DNA from: CALMEC01 sp964531025
GTDB lineage: Bacteria > Actinomycetota > Thermoleophilia > Miltoncostaeales > Miltoncostaeaceae
NCBI GenBank assembly: GCA_964531025.1
Contig: CAZHDY010000001.1
Location: 682,001 to 746,000, forward strand
Length of the DNA stretch: 64,000 bases
Reading direction: 5' to 3'
Position 1 is the first letter of the stretch; each line of letters begins with the position of its first letter. The notes under the pieces were generated by a model. It was given only the letters and a program-made list of their open reading frames with translations. It searched no databases and had not been told where the DNA came from. The position numbers and the translations under genes were made by a program. Shown here one piece after another: positions 25,325-33,344 of the stretch.

Positions 25325-26075
25325 CCGTCCGCACACCCTGCTCGGCCCAGTCGACCGGGCCCGTGAATGCCGACCGGGCCGCCGCCAGCGTCGCGGCCCG
25401 GTCGTGTTCCGGGTAACAGTGGGTCAGAAGCAGACGATCCACACCTGCCTCCGCGGCGACGATGCCGGCATCCGATCCGCTCATGTGCACCGAATCGTCA
25501 TGCGAGGTGACGCCGTCGCCGCATTCGGCGATGAGGATCGCCGACCCGCGGGCGAGATCCGACAACTCGTCGTTGCGACGGCAATCGGCGCTGTACGTGA
25601 CGGCGCGGTCCCCGTGGTCGACGCGGACGGCGAAGGTCGGGGGGCTGTGGGGCACCTCGCGGAGGGTGAGTGCGGCCTCCCCCACCGTGCGTGCGTCGGC
25701 CGGCGGGGTGAGCACCTCGAAGTCGAAGGCCTCGTCCCAGCCGTCGGGCCCGGCGAACCCCTCCAGCTGCTCTCGCAGACCCACCGGACCGATCACGCGA
25801 GCCCGATGCCCGCGTCCCGGCCCCCAGAACATGTAGACGCGCAGGGCGAGGAGGTCGACGCAGTGGTCGGCATGCAGGTGGCTGATGACGATCGCGTCGA
25901 GACCCTCGGGAGCGACGTGCTCCCGCAGGGCGTTCAACGCACCCGCACCGAGGTCGAGACAGATGCGCGTCGTTCCCGCACCGACCAGATATGAACTCTG
26001 GATCTCACCGGGTCGCGCATAGGCGGCGCCCACACCGATCGGCGTCACCCAGAGGCCCGTCACCGGCACCGCCAC
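25317..26075 (-). CDS. Metallo-beta-lactamase fold hydrolase (RNase Z/arylsulfatase-like)
   Basis: 252-residue MBL-fold enzyme with the metal motif HLHADH at residues 66-71 and further ligands in TYSADC and LLLTHCYPEHD. The arrangement (SADCR...AECG...H) matches the ElaC/AtsA-like branch rather than glyoxalase II. GTG 26075 is chosen because GGAG lies 5 nt upstream; the longer open frame upstream overlaps the divergent lipoprotein promoter. It is coupled to the small membrane protein by overlap. Substrate unknown; cyclic nucleotide or RNA phosphodiester hydrolysis are possibilities in the family. Confidence 0.85.
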   Translation of the reverse strand: MAVPVTGLWVTPIGVGAAYARPGEIQSSYLVGAGTTRICLDLGAGALNALREHVAPEGLDAIVISHLHADHCVDLLALRVYMFWGPGRGHRARVIGPVGLREQLEGFAGPDGWDEAFDFEVLTPPADARTVGEAALTLREVPHSPPTFAVRVDHGDRAVTYSADCRRNDELSDLARGSAILIAECGDGVTSHDDSVHMSGSDAGIVAAEAGVDRLLLTHCYPEHDRAATLAAARSAFTGPVDWAEQGVRTDV

Positions 26076-26183
26076 ACGTTCTCCGTCATCGGTGTCCCAT
26101 CGCCGAGCATGAGAGGAGTCTAGGACGGCCGCTCCCACGAGGTCGTGTGATCGGCAGTCACGCTCGCGTGGTATACAGGTCGC

Positions 26184-27044
26184 ATGTGGAGACCGCTCGG
26201 CTTTCTCGGATGCGTCGCGGCGACCCTCGTCGTCACGGGGTGCGGGGGATCGGACAAGGACCTCACGGAGAACCGCACGCCGGAGCAGATCCTCGCCGAC
26301 GCCCAGGGCGCCTCCGCCGGCCAGTCGCAGTTCGCGTTCACGGTCGAGGGGTCCGGGAAGGGAACGGTGACGCCGGGCCCACGCACACCGGCGCTCGCGA
26401 TCCGCACCCTTGCCGGTGGCCTCGAGGCATCCGGACAGGGCACCGTGAACGACGACGACGCCACGTTCGACTTCGACGCCAAGATGGCGCAGCTTCCCGC
26501 CGTCCAAGGGAACGTCACCAAGGTCGGTGGCCGGCTCTTCACGGGGTTGCTCGGTACGGACTATCGCGTGGACGTCCCGGAGGAACAGGTCCGGGAGGCA
26601 CGACCCGCGCTCATCCCGTCCGGCCTTCTGACCTGGATCACCTCTCCGCGCCTCATCGGACGCGAGGAGATCGACGGGGTCGACACGGTGCACCTGACCG
26701 GCGAGGTGGACCTCGACGTGGTGAGCCGCGACACGCTGAACGCGCTCTCCCGCCTTCCCGACTCCGGGGTCACCCCCGACGAGATCCGCCGGTCGATCCC
26801 CGAGGTACGTCGTGCCCTCAGGACGCGATCGGTGGATATGTGGATCGGGACATCGGACCTGCTTCCCCGTCGCGTGACGGGGAACCTGGAGTTCGACGGA
26901 CGTGTCACCGCGGTTCCGGAGCTGAAGCGGGGCAAGCTTCGGTTCGATGTCCGTTTCAGGGCGTTCGGTGAGTCGGTGACGATCGCGGAGCCGGAAACCG
27001 ACCGGGTGCTCGATCTGGACGCGGCCGGCTCACTGCTCGGCTGA
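26184..27044 (+). CDS. Putative lipoprotein (LppX/LprG-like)
   Basis: 286-residue exported lipoprotein: signal segment then lipobox VVTGC with Cys20. The mature domain has the pattern EQILADAQGASAGQSQFAFTVEGSG near its start and IDGVDTVHLTGEVD in the middle, resembling LppX/LprAFG-type lipid-binding folds of actinobacteria and the related DUF6612-like lipoproteins. Such proteins sit on the outer face of the membrane and may carry lipids. TATACA (26172-26177) ends 6 nt before the ATG, suggesting a leaderless mRNA. It is divergent from the metallo-hydrolase gene. Function by analogy only. Confidence 0.78.
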   Translation: MWRPLGFLGCVAATLVVTGCGGSDKDLTENRTPEQILADAQGASAGQSQFAFTVEGSGKGTVTPGPRTPALAIRTLAGGLEASGQGTVNDDDATFDFDAKMAQLPAVQGNVTKVGGRLFTGLLGTDYRVDVPEEQVREARPALIPSGLLTWITSPRLIGREEIDGVDTVHLTGEVDLDVVSRDTLNALSRLPDSGVTPDEIRRSIPEVRRALRTRSVDMWIGTSDLLPRRVTGNLEFDGRVTAVPELKRGKLRFDVRFRAFGESVTIAEPETDRVLDLDAAGSLLG

Positions 27045-27120
27045 CACGCCTTCTCCGACGCCGCTCGTTCCGCCGATACGGGTGCGCGGGCCTCTGATCC
27101 GGTGCCCGGTGGACGCCCGC

Positions 27121-27256
27121 GGAAAGACTGGTGTCTGACACAAAATATTCCGGGCCCTACGCCGACACCATGCATTTTTCGGCAGATGCAGGCAGTTCAT
27201 CTGGCCATCGACCCGACGGGAAAGCGCCGTGCCTGACACAGGACTTTCTCGCCCGG
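27121..27256. repeat. Pair of short palindromic repeats (GTGYCTGACAC core)
   Basis: Two related units begin GGAAAG and contain GTGTCTGACAC (27131-27141) and GTGCCTGACAC (27229-27239), 98 bp apart. The first core is a perfect odd palindrome centred on T; flanks GGAA/TTCC and GAAAG/CTTTC extend the symmetry. The core matches the 21.0-21.2 kb repeats with R for G. They lie between convergent genes. Confidence 0.6.
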
Positions 27257-27281
27257 TTTCCGCAGACGCCACGGGAACCCG

Positions 27282-27734
27282 TCAGCGGGAGCCGGCGCTC
27301 CCGTCCAGCCTCCCCAGCTCTGCCACGTTCCGTCGATCGAACTCGTCGTCGCCGTCCGGTGATTCGAGGAAGGCCGTCAGGATCTCGCTTCCGACGGTCT
27401 CGGAGGTCAGTCGCAGCGACATGACCAGCACGTTGGCGTGGTTGTAGCGGCGCGCCATCCGCGCCGTGTCGGCATCCGCGCAGAGCGCCGCCCGCACCCC
27501 GGGCACCTTGTTGGCGGCGATGGAGGCCCCGGTACCCGTCCAGCAGAAGAGGACTCCGAACTCCGGCTCGCCCGACGCGATCGCCCGTCCGACCTGGACG
27601 CCCACCGACGCCCACTCGTCGTCGCCCCCGGCGAGCGGGCCGATCAGGTCCACGTCGTGCCCCTGCTCCCGCAGGTCCGCGACCACACGATCGGTGAGGG
27701 CGGTGCGCTCATCGGATCCGACCACGATTCGCAT
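27282..27734 (-). CDS. RpiB/LacA/LacB-family sugar-phosphate isomerase
   Basis: 150-residue enzyme of the ribose-5-phosphate isomerase B fold, which interconverts ribose 5-phosphate and ribulose 5-phosphate or related sugars. Conserved features are MRIVVGSDE at the N-terminus, LFCWTGTGASIAANKVPGVRAALC (family GTGxGxxxAANK loop with the catalytic Cys region) and ARRYNHANVLVMSLR. It starts with ATG 11 bp after the end of a dispersed-repeat fragment, with TAGGAT 6 nt before the ATG. Substrate (ribose versus allose/galactose phosphate) is not certain. Confidence 0.9.
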   Translation of the reverse strand: MRIVVGSDERTALTDRVVADLREQGHDVDLIGPLAGGDDEWASVGVQVGRAIASGEPEFGVLFCWTGTGASIAANKVPGVRAALCADADTARMARRYNHANVLVMSLRLTSETVGSEILTAFLESPDGDDEFDRRNVAELGRLDGSAGSR

Positions 27735-27745
27735 GTGCCGATCCT

Positions 27746-27767
27746 AGATGGTTGATTCCGCGCATGG
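27746..27767. repeat. Dispersed TIR element, end fragment (copy E)
   Basis: AGATGGTTGATTCCGCG matches the terminus of copy D (56867) base for base and copy B (41075) closely, then diverges. Only one terminus is present. As in copies A, B and D, it lies 11 bp before the ATG of a minus-strand gene, here the isomerase. Confidence 0.6.
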
Positions 27768-27849
27768 TTATGCCCGGCCCGATCCCGACCGGGTGCGAAA
27801 GGCCCGGAAACCCGGGAGCGTCACGGGGTTTGGTACGCCGGGCCTCCGC

Positions 27850-27861
27850 TAAGGTGAGTTG
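27850..27861 (+). promoter_or_regulatory. Candidate leaderless promoter of the MBL-mrp operon
   Basis: TAAGGT (27850-27855) fits TANNNT and ends 6 nt before ATG 27862. The same bases contain AAGG, so a short-leader ribosome site is the alternative reading. Confidence 0.4.
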
Positions 27862-28497
27862 ATGATCATCCGTGCCGGAACCTTCGGCCCCGTGGCCACC
27901 AACACATACGTCATCGCCACCGAGCAGGGGGGCGACGCAATGATCGTCGACCCGGCCGCCGGCAGCGAGCCGTGGCTGCGCGAGACACTGTCGCGTCTCG
28001 ACGTGACACCGGTTCGCGTGTTGAACACGCACGGACACTGGGACCACGTGGTCGAGAACCACGTCTGGGCGAACGAGGGCCTCCCTGTCTGGGTGAGCTC
28101 CGCCGATGCCGACTGGTTGGAGGCCCCCGCCCCGTTCAACCCGGCCCTGTTCGGCTTCCCTCCGCCCACCCCGGGCGTCACCCCGGAGCGCCTGCTGGAG
28201 GAGGGCGACACGGTGGAACTCGGCGGCACCACTTTCACCATGCTGTCGACCCCCGGCCACTCGCCGGGGTGCATGGTTGCGCACGACGCGGCCTCGGGCG
28301 TCGCCATCGTCGGCGACCTCGTGTTCGCCCAGGGCATCGGCCGTACGGACTTCCCGCGCAGCGACCCCGCGGCCATGATGCGGAGCCTGGAGCGCGTCTT
28401 CGCCGAGATCCCGGGCGAGACCCTCATCTTCCCGGGACACGGTCCGTGGAACGTCACCCTCGAGTCGGCGGAACCGTTCGTAAGGATGTTCATGTGA
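27862..28497 (+). CDS. MBL-fold hydrolase (glyoxalase II-like)
   Basis: 211-residue metallo-beta-lactamase fold protein with HGHWDH at residues 57-62, STPGHSPGCMV, a bridging Asp in IVGDLVF and the final PGHG. This is the metal set of the glyoxalase II/hydroxyacylglutathione hydrolase group. The region HWD in place of HxD-H spacing is normal for the group. The substrate is likely a thioester, but this is inferred. The stop overlaps the GTG of mrp by 4 nt, so it is co-translated with an Fe-S carrier gene; the functional link is not known. Confidence 0.88.
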   Translation: MIIRAGTFGPVATNTYVIATEQGGDAMIVDPAAGSEPWLRETLSRLDVTPVRVLNTHGHWDHVVENHVWANEGLPVWVSSADADWLEAPAPFNPALFGFPPPTPGVTPERLLEEGDTVELGGTTFTMLSTPGHSPGCMVAHDAASGVAIVGDLVFAQGIGRTDFPRSDPAAMMRSLERVFAEIPGETLIFPGHGPWNVTLESAEPFVRMFM

Positions 28498-29576
28498 CTC
28501 TGACGCGCGAAGCGGTGATCGACGTCCTGCGCGACGTCCTCGATCCGGAACTCCACCGGAGCATCGTCGACCTCGGCATGGTGGGCGATGTGACGGTCGA
28601 CGGCGATCATGTGGACGTCACGGTCAAGCTGACCGTCGCCGGCTGCCCTCTCAAGGCCGAGATACAGCGACGGGTGACCGACGCCGTGTCCCCACTCGAA
28701 GGGGTCGGGACCCTGCGCGTCGGTCTCGACACGATGACGCGGGAGGAGCGCGAGAGCATCCGCGGAGGGCTCATCGGCCGTGAACACCGTGATTCGCCCT
28801 TCACCGCGGACGCCCGGACCCAGATCATCCTTATCGCCTCCGGCAAGGGCGGCGTCGGGAAATCCAGCGTCACCGCGAACCTTGCGTCCGCGCTCGCATC
28901 CCAGGGGAACACCGTCGGTCTCCTCGACGCGGACGTCTACGGCTACTCGATCCCCCGCATGATGGGGACGAACCGGACTCCGGTCATGCTGGACGACGAC
29001 CTCATCCTCCCCGTCGAGGCGCACGGGGTGCGGATCATGTCCGTGGGTTTCATGGCGAGCGACGATCAGCCGGTCATCTGGCGCGGACCGATGCTGCACA
29101 AGGCGCTCACCAGCTTCGTCACCGAGGTCTTCTGGGACGACCCCGACTACCTCCTGGTCGATCTTCCTCCCGGGACCGGCGACGTGAGCCTGTCGCTCGC
29201 GAACCTTGCGCCCGCCGCCCGCATGCTCATCGTCACCACACCGCAGATGGCGGCGCAGCGGGTGGCCAAACGTGCGGCGAGCATGGCGGCGCGGGTGAAC
29301 ATCGACGTGCTCGGCGTGGTCGAGAACATGAGCTGGTTCGAGGCCCCCGACACCGGCGTCCGATACGAGATCCTCTCCGGAGGAGGCGGCGCCTCCCTCG
29401 CCCAGGAGCTGCAGGTGCCGCTGCTCGGCCAGATCCCCATGGAATCCGACGTGGCACGGGCAGGTGACGAGGGCACACCCGTCGTCCTGTCCCGGCCCGA
29501 GTCGCCGGCCGCCCGCGCCCTCCACGAGGTGGCCTCCGCCGTCACGCGCGTGGCGCCCGTACCCGTCGTGGCATAA
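28494..29576 (+). CDS. Mrp/ApbC-family P-loop ATPase, Fe-S cluster carrier
   Basis: 360-residue protein with an N-terminal MIP18/DUF59 domain (about 5-80, with DPELHRSIVDLGMV and the Cys in AGCPL) and a C-terminal Mrp/NBP35 ATPase domain. The deviant Walker A GKGGVGKSS is at 117-125, followed by DADVYGYS, PPGTGD and ENMSWF. In ApbC/NBP35 proteins an ENMS segment is followed by CPxC that binds the bridging cluster; here the equivalent stretch reads EAPDTG with no cysteine. It is presumed to load Fe-S clusters onto apoproteins, but the missing pair questions the classical mechanism. GTG start inside the MBL gene stop, with AAGGA upstream. Confidence 0.92.
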   Translation: MTLTREAVIDVLRDVLDPELHRSIVDLGMVGDVTVDGDHVDVTVKLTVAGCPLKAEIQRRVTDAVSPLEGVGTLRVGLDTMTREERESIRGGLIGREHRDSPFTADARTQIILIASGKGGVGKSSVTANLASALASQGNTVGLLDADVYGYSIPRMMGTNRTPVMLDDDLILPVEAHGVRIMSVGFMASDDQPVIWRGPMLHKALTSFVTEVFWDDPDYLLVDLPPGTGDVSLSLANLAPAARMLIVTTPQMAAQRVAKRAASMAARVNIDVLGVVENMSWFEAPDTGVRYEILSGGGGASLAQELQVPLLGQIPMESDVARAGDEGTPVVLSRPESPAARALHEVASAVTRVAPVPVVA

Positions 29577-29676
29577 CGACATCACGTTCTCGACGACGGG
29601 CTCTCGCCCGCGCCACCGTATGCGACGTCTCTGCACTGGCATCCTGACCAAACGTATCCCGGTGAAAGGGCACCAT

Positions 29677-30828
29677 ATGCGCCGCACGAGCCTGATATTC
29701 CTCCTCGCCGCATCGATGGGTCTGGTCGCCGGCTGCGGCGGCGGCGACTCACCGACGGGCACGAGCGGCCCTCCGACGACGAGTACGTCCGACGATCGGA
29801 CGACCACCGCCGACGAACAGCTGGCCCTTCGCCCGATGGCATCGGGTCTCGACTCACCGGTACAGACGCTGACGGTTCCCGGAGCCGAGAACGAGCTGTG
29901 GGTCCTCGAACGCCGCGGCGCCGTGAGGGCGATTCGCCAGGGCAAGCTCTCCGCAGACAGCATCCTCGACATCTCGTCGCGGGTCCGGAGCGAGGGCGGC
30001 GAACAGGGCCTGCTCTCACTCGCCTTCCACCCCGACTACCCGTCCAAGCCGCTGGTCTACATCCACAACTCGGACCAGGGCGGGAACACGCTCGTCAGTG
30101 AGCACCGGGTGTTCGACGGTGCCATCGACCCGGAGCCCACGCGCACGCTGCTCACGGTCGACCAGCCGTTCGAGAACCACAACGGCGGCAGCCTCGCCTT
30201 CGGCCCGGACGGCCTCCTCTACCTCGGCCTCGGCGACGGCGGCAGCGCGAACGACCCGGACAACCGCGCGCAGGACATGGACTCCCGCCTCGGGAAGCTC
30301 CTGCGCGTGAACGTCTTCGACACCAGCGCCGAGCCCCGATGGCAGGTCGCCGCCCTCGGCCTGCGCAACCCCTGGCGTTTCGCATTCGACCCGGACACCG
30401 GCAGCGCGTGGATCGCCGACGTCGGCCAGAACGCCGTCGAGGAGATCGACGTCTTCCCCCAGGGATCCGGCCTGTTGAACTACGGCTGGAAGGCGAAGGA
30501 GGGCACGCGTGACGCCGCCGGATCCTCGGTCCTGAACGGGGAGGGCGAGCTCACCGACCCCGTGGCCGAGTACACCCACGACGAGGGCTGTTCCATCACC
30601 GGCGGCGCGGTCGTACGAAACCGGGAGCTGCCCGCGCTGAACGGCCGCTACGTGTACAGCGACTACTGCAGCGGAACGGTGTGGAGCGTCGCCGCCGACG
30701 GCGACCACACACCCCGCACCGAGTCCGTGCGTCTCGACCAGCCGGTCTCGATCGATGTTTCACCGGACGGCCGCGTCTACGCGACCTCGCAGGCGGGCAC
30801 GGTGCAGGAGATCGTCACCGGACCCTGA
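29677..30828 (+). CDS. Glucose/sorbosone dehydrogenase-like lipoprotein
   Basis: 383-residue secreted lipoprotein. The signal peptide ends at lipobox LVAGC (Cys20), followed by a Ser/Thr/Gly/Pro linker to about 50, then a six-bladed beta-propeller of the GSDH/soluble aldose sugar dehydrogenase family. Typical segments are GEQGLLSLAFHPDYP, NHNGGSLAFGPDGLLYLGLGDGG, GLRNPWRFAFDP and WIADVGQNAVEEID. PQQ-dependent oxidation of sugars is the best-known activity. ATG 29677 has GAAAGGG 7 nt upstream. No PQQ biosynthesis genes are in the window, so cofactor use is unproven. Confidence 0.92.
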   Translation: MRRTSLIFLLAASMGLVAGCGGGDSPTGTSGPPTTSTSDDRTTTADEQLALRPMASGLDSPVQTLTVPGAENELWVLERRGAVRAIRQGKLSADSILDISSRVRSEGGEQGLLSLAFHPDYPSKPLVYIHNSDQGGNTLVSEHRVFDGAIDPEPTRTLLTVDQPFENHNGGSLAFGPDGLLYLGLGDGGSANDPDNRAQDMDSRLGKLLRVNVFDTSAEPRWQVAALGLRNPWRFAFDPDTGSAWIADVGQNAVEEIDVFPQGSGLLNYGWKAKEGTRDAAGSSVLNGEGELTDPVAEYTHDEGCSITGGAVVRNRELPALNGRYVYSDYCSGTVWSVAADGDHTPRTESVRLDQPVSIDVSPDGRVYATSQAGTVQEIVTGP

Positions 30829-30869
30829 CCACGCGGTATGGGCCCGGCCTTCCGGACGACGCGAACAGA

Positions 30870-31436
30870 CTAGTCCGCACGACGGTCGAGACGACGGGAG
30901 AGGGCGTCCTCCCAGCCGGGCGGTCCGTCGAGAGGCGTGTCACGCCTACGCTCGTACTCCTCGACGCTCGGAACCTCGGGAAGCACCAGGAGCAGGACCA
31001 GGTAGAGGAGCACGGCGACTCCGAGCGAGAAAAGCGCCGCCACGACGGCGGCCAGCCGGACCCACCTGACCGAGAACCCGCCATAGGCGGCCAGGCCGAG
31101 ACACACGCCGCCGATCCACTTCCCATCCCTGATGCGGCAGAAGAAGCGTCCGCGCGGCTCGACATCGGGTTCGTGATATTCCGGGATCGCTCCGATCTCG
31201 CTCAGCACCGCCTCCATGCGGTCGAGCGCGATGGGTGTCCCGTCTTCCACGCCGGCCACGGTCAGGTGATCGCCGATGGACGCCTCCAGGTCGCGGACGA
31301 TCTCGTCACGGTCGGGGTCACCGTGAAGTGCGGCGCGTGCCTGGCCCAGGTATCTCTCGAACCGGTCCTTGGCCTCGGGCGTCACCGAGAACACCGTCGC
31401 GTGTCCGCTGAGCTGCAGGGTCACCGAGTCGCTCAT
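30870..31436 (-). CDS. PspC-domain membrane protein
   Basis: 188-residue protein. The N-terminal half (about 1-95) is soluble and resembles the HAAS-like signalling domains that partner PadR regulators (RFERYLGQARAALHGDPDRDEIVRDLEASIGDHL). A PspC domain follows at about 98-160: GKWIGGVCLGLAAYGGFSVRWVRLAAVVAAL then a second hydrophobic helix. It starts ATG 31436, 3 nt after the PadR stop, in the classical padR-HAAS/PspC operon. It is likely a membrane stress component whose level is set by the PadR repressor. Confidence 0.85.
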   Translation of the reverse strand: MSDSVTLQLSGHATVFSVTPEAKDRFERYLGQARAALHGDPDRDEIVRDLEASIGDHLTVAGVEDGTPIALDRMEAVLSEIGAIPEYHEPDVEPRGRFFCRIRDGKWIGGVCLGLAAYGGFSVRWVRLAAVVAALFSLGVAVLLYLVLLLVLPEVPSVEEYERRRDTPLDGPPGWEDALSRRLDRRAD

Positions 31437-31439
31437 CAA

Positions 31440-31763
31440 TCACTGTCCAATCGTGTCGATCATCCGGGTCAACTTGCTCCACTGCTCACGGAACTCACCC
31501 AGGTGGTCCCGCCCGCCGTCGGTCAGCGAGAAGTACTTTCGCGGCGGTCCGTTCGGCGACTCTCGCCATTCGTGCTCCACCAGCCCCTCACGACGCAGGC
31601 GGCTGAGAAGTGGGTACAGCGTGCCCTCCTGGGCCGGGAACCCCACGCGCTGGAGCGCGGCGAGGATCTCGGGTGCGTACCGCTCGCGTGACTCGACCGA
31701 GGCGAGCACCATGGGCTCGAGAAGCCCTCGCCGGACACCCGCCATCTTCGCGTCGATCTCCAT
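31440..31763 (-). CDS. PadR-family transcriptional regulator
   Basis: 107-residue small PadR (subfamily 2): winged helix with RGLLEPMVLASVESRERYAPEILAAL, recognition helix region QEGTLYPLLSRLRREGLVEHEWRES and wing GPPRKYFSLTDGGRDHL, then a short dimerisation helix. ATG 31763 is preceded within 3 bp by a near-perfect palindrome (31766-31791) that contains the ribosome site AAGG, so autorepression is very likely. Downstream partner: the PspC-domain protein. The inducing signal is unknown. Confidence 0.93.
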   Translation of the reverse strand: MEIDAKMAGVRRGLLEPMVLASVESRERYAPEILAALQRVGFPAQEGTLYPLLSRLRREGLVEHEWRESPNGPPRKYFSLTDGGRDHLGEFREQWSKLTRMIDTIGQ

Positions 31764-31765
31764 GC

Positions 31766-31791
31766 AGGTACCTTGCCATAACAAGGTACCT
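31766..31791. promoter_or_regulatory. Probable PadR operator
   Basis: Perfect 10-bp inverted repeat AGGTACCTTG (31766-31775) / CAAGGTACCT (31782-31791) around CCATAA. It overlaps the Shine-Dalgarno and probable core promoter of padR. AGGTACC-type palindromes are familiar as PadR-family operators. Its mirror half faces nhaA, 124 bp away. Confidence 0.75.
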
Positions 31792-31914
31792 GTGGTCAAG
31801 ACACGTGGTCTGTTCCCGCGGTGTATCGTCGGGGTCTGCGTTCGGTCACCCACCCGTCGCACCATTCCAACATCGACGGTGAGCCGGGAAGTCTGGTCGG
31901 CATTCGGAGGACTC

Positions 31915-33195
31915 ATGCCGCAACCTCGACCCCCCTATGACGATCGCCCGCGGATCTTCTCGCCGTCCCGGTGGACGTACGGCAGAACCGTCCGGGACAT
32001 CCTCCGCATGGAGACCACGGGTGGCCTCCTCGTCCTGGTCGCGGCCACGATCGCCCTGGTCTGGGCGAATCTCCCGTGGCGCGACGTATACGACACACTC
32101 CGCACGACACAGATCGGGCCGGACTCCCTGCACCTGGGCCCCCTGGACGTCCACCTGGGGCTGACAGCCGCGCAGTGGGCGGCGGACGCGCTTCTGGCGG
32201 TGTTCTTCTTCGTGGCGGGCATCGAGGTCAAGCGCGAGTTCACCCAGGGCGACCTGCGTGACCCACGCCGCGCTGCCGTTCCCATCGCGGCGACGATCGG
32301 CGGCGTGGTCGTCCCCGCCCTCCTCTACCTGGCCGTCACCGCCGGTGACTCAGCGGCCAGGAGTGGATGGGCCATCCCCACGGCGACCGACATCGCGTTC
32401 GCCCTCGCCGTCCTCGCCGTGGTCGGATCCCACCTGCCCTCGGCACTGCGGGCCTTTCTCCTGACCCTGGCCGTCGTCGACGACCTCATCGCCATCACGA
32501 TCATCGCCGTCGTCTTCAGCTCGGACATCTCCCTCGCATGGCTCGGCACCGCGATCGTCCCGATCGTCCTGTTCGCGCTCGTCGCACGTGGCCGGCGCCG
32601 ATGGTGGTGGCTGCTACCGATCCTCGGCATCGTCGCTTGGCTCTGTGTCCACGAGGCCGGCGTCCACGCCACGGTCGCCGGTGTCCTCCTCGGATTGAGC
32701 CTGCCGACGTCGCGACGCCGGGTCGGGGGCACGCGCGAAGAGGTCGCCGTGGGCGAGGTCATCGGCCACGCGGTGCAGCCGTTCTCGGCGGGTATCGCGG
32801 TCCCGGTGTTCGCCTTCTTCGCCGCGGGAGTCACCGTCACCGGCGGAGGAGTCGGATCGATCATCGGTGACGCCGTCGTACCGGGCCTCGTCATCGCGCT
32901 CGTACTGGGCAAGAGCGTCGGGATCGCCGGCGGCGCGTGGCTCGCCGCCCGTTTCACGCGGGCGCAGCTCGACGAGCGCCTGTCGTGGACAGATGTGATC
33001 GGCGTCGCGTTCGTCGGCGGTGTGGGCTTCACGGTGTCACTGCTCATCTCGGAGCTCGCGTTCGGCACCGGTACGGACCGCACGGATCACGCCCGCATGG
33101 GCGTACTCGCCGGCTCGATTGTCGCCGCGGCGATCGGTGCCGCGATCCTGCGCCGTCGCGACCGCCACTACCGCGCCACGTCCGCGCGCGCCTGA
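31915..33195 (+). CDS. nhaA: Na+/H+ antiporter NhaA
   Basis: 426-residue antiporter exchanging sodium for protons across the membrane. It has the expected 11-12 helices and key acidic residues: TATDIAFALAVL and the paired aspartates in AVVDDLIAI, which form the ion site in E. coli NhaA. Other family motifs are FFFVAGIEVKREF, GGVGFTVSLLISEL and the final basic tail. ATG 31915 has CGGAGGA 5 nt upstream. It is divergent from padR-pspC and ends at a strong hairpin terminator. Confidence 0.97.
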   Translation: MPQPRPPYDDRPRIFSPSRWTYGRTVRDILRMETTGGLLVLVAATIALVWANLPWRDVYDTLRTTQIGPDSLHLGPLDVHLGLTAAQWAADALLAVFFFVAGIEVKREFTQGDLRDPRRAAVPIAATIGGVVVPALLYLAVTAGDSAARSGWAIPTATDIAFALAVLAVVGSHLPSALRAFLLTLAVVDDLIAITIIAVVFSSDISLAWLGTAIVPIVLFALVARGRRRWWWLLPILGIVAWLCVHEAGVHATVAGVLLGLSLPTSRRRVGGTREEVAVGEVIGHAVQPFSAGIAVPVFAFFAAGVTVTGGGVGSIIGDAVVPGLVIALVLGKSVGIAGGAWLAARFTRAQLDERLSWTDVIGVAFVGGVGFTVSLLISELAFGTGTDRTDHARMGVLAGSIVAAAIGAAILRRRDRHYRATSARA

Positions 33196-33247
33196 GCGAA
33201 CCGTCGGAGGTGCCGACCCGATCAACCGGTGCCCAGAAGCATCGTTG

Positions 33248-33286
33248 GAACGGGGTGGCTGGTGCCCGTCACCAGCCACCCCGTTC
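33248..33286. terminator. Strong hairpin terminator after nhaA
   Basis: Perfect 17-bp arms from GAACGGGGTGGCTGGTG (33248-33264) and its complement (33270-33286) with a 5-nt loop. It lies between convergent genes, so it may serve nhaA and the acyl-CoA ligase operon. Confidence 0.85.
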
Positions 33287-33344
33287 AGTACAGAGTCGAA
33301 CGGAGCATCGGCGGCGGGTCGAAGCCCGAACCGCGAGTCGCGCT

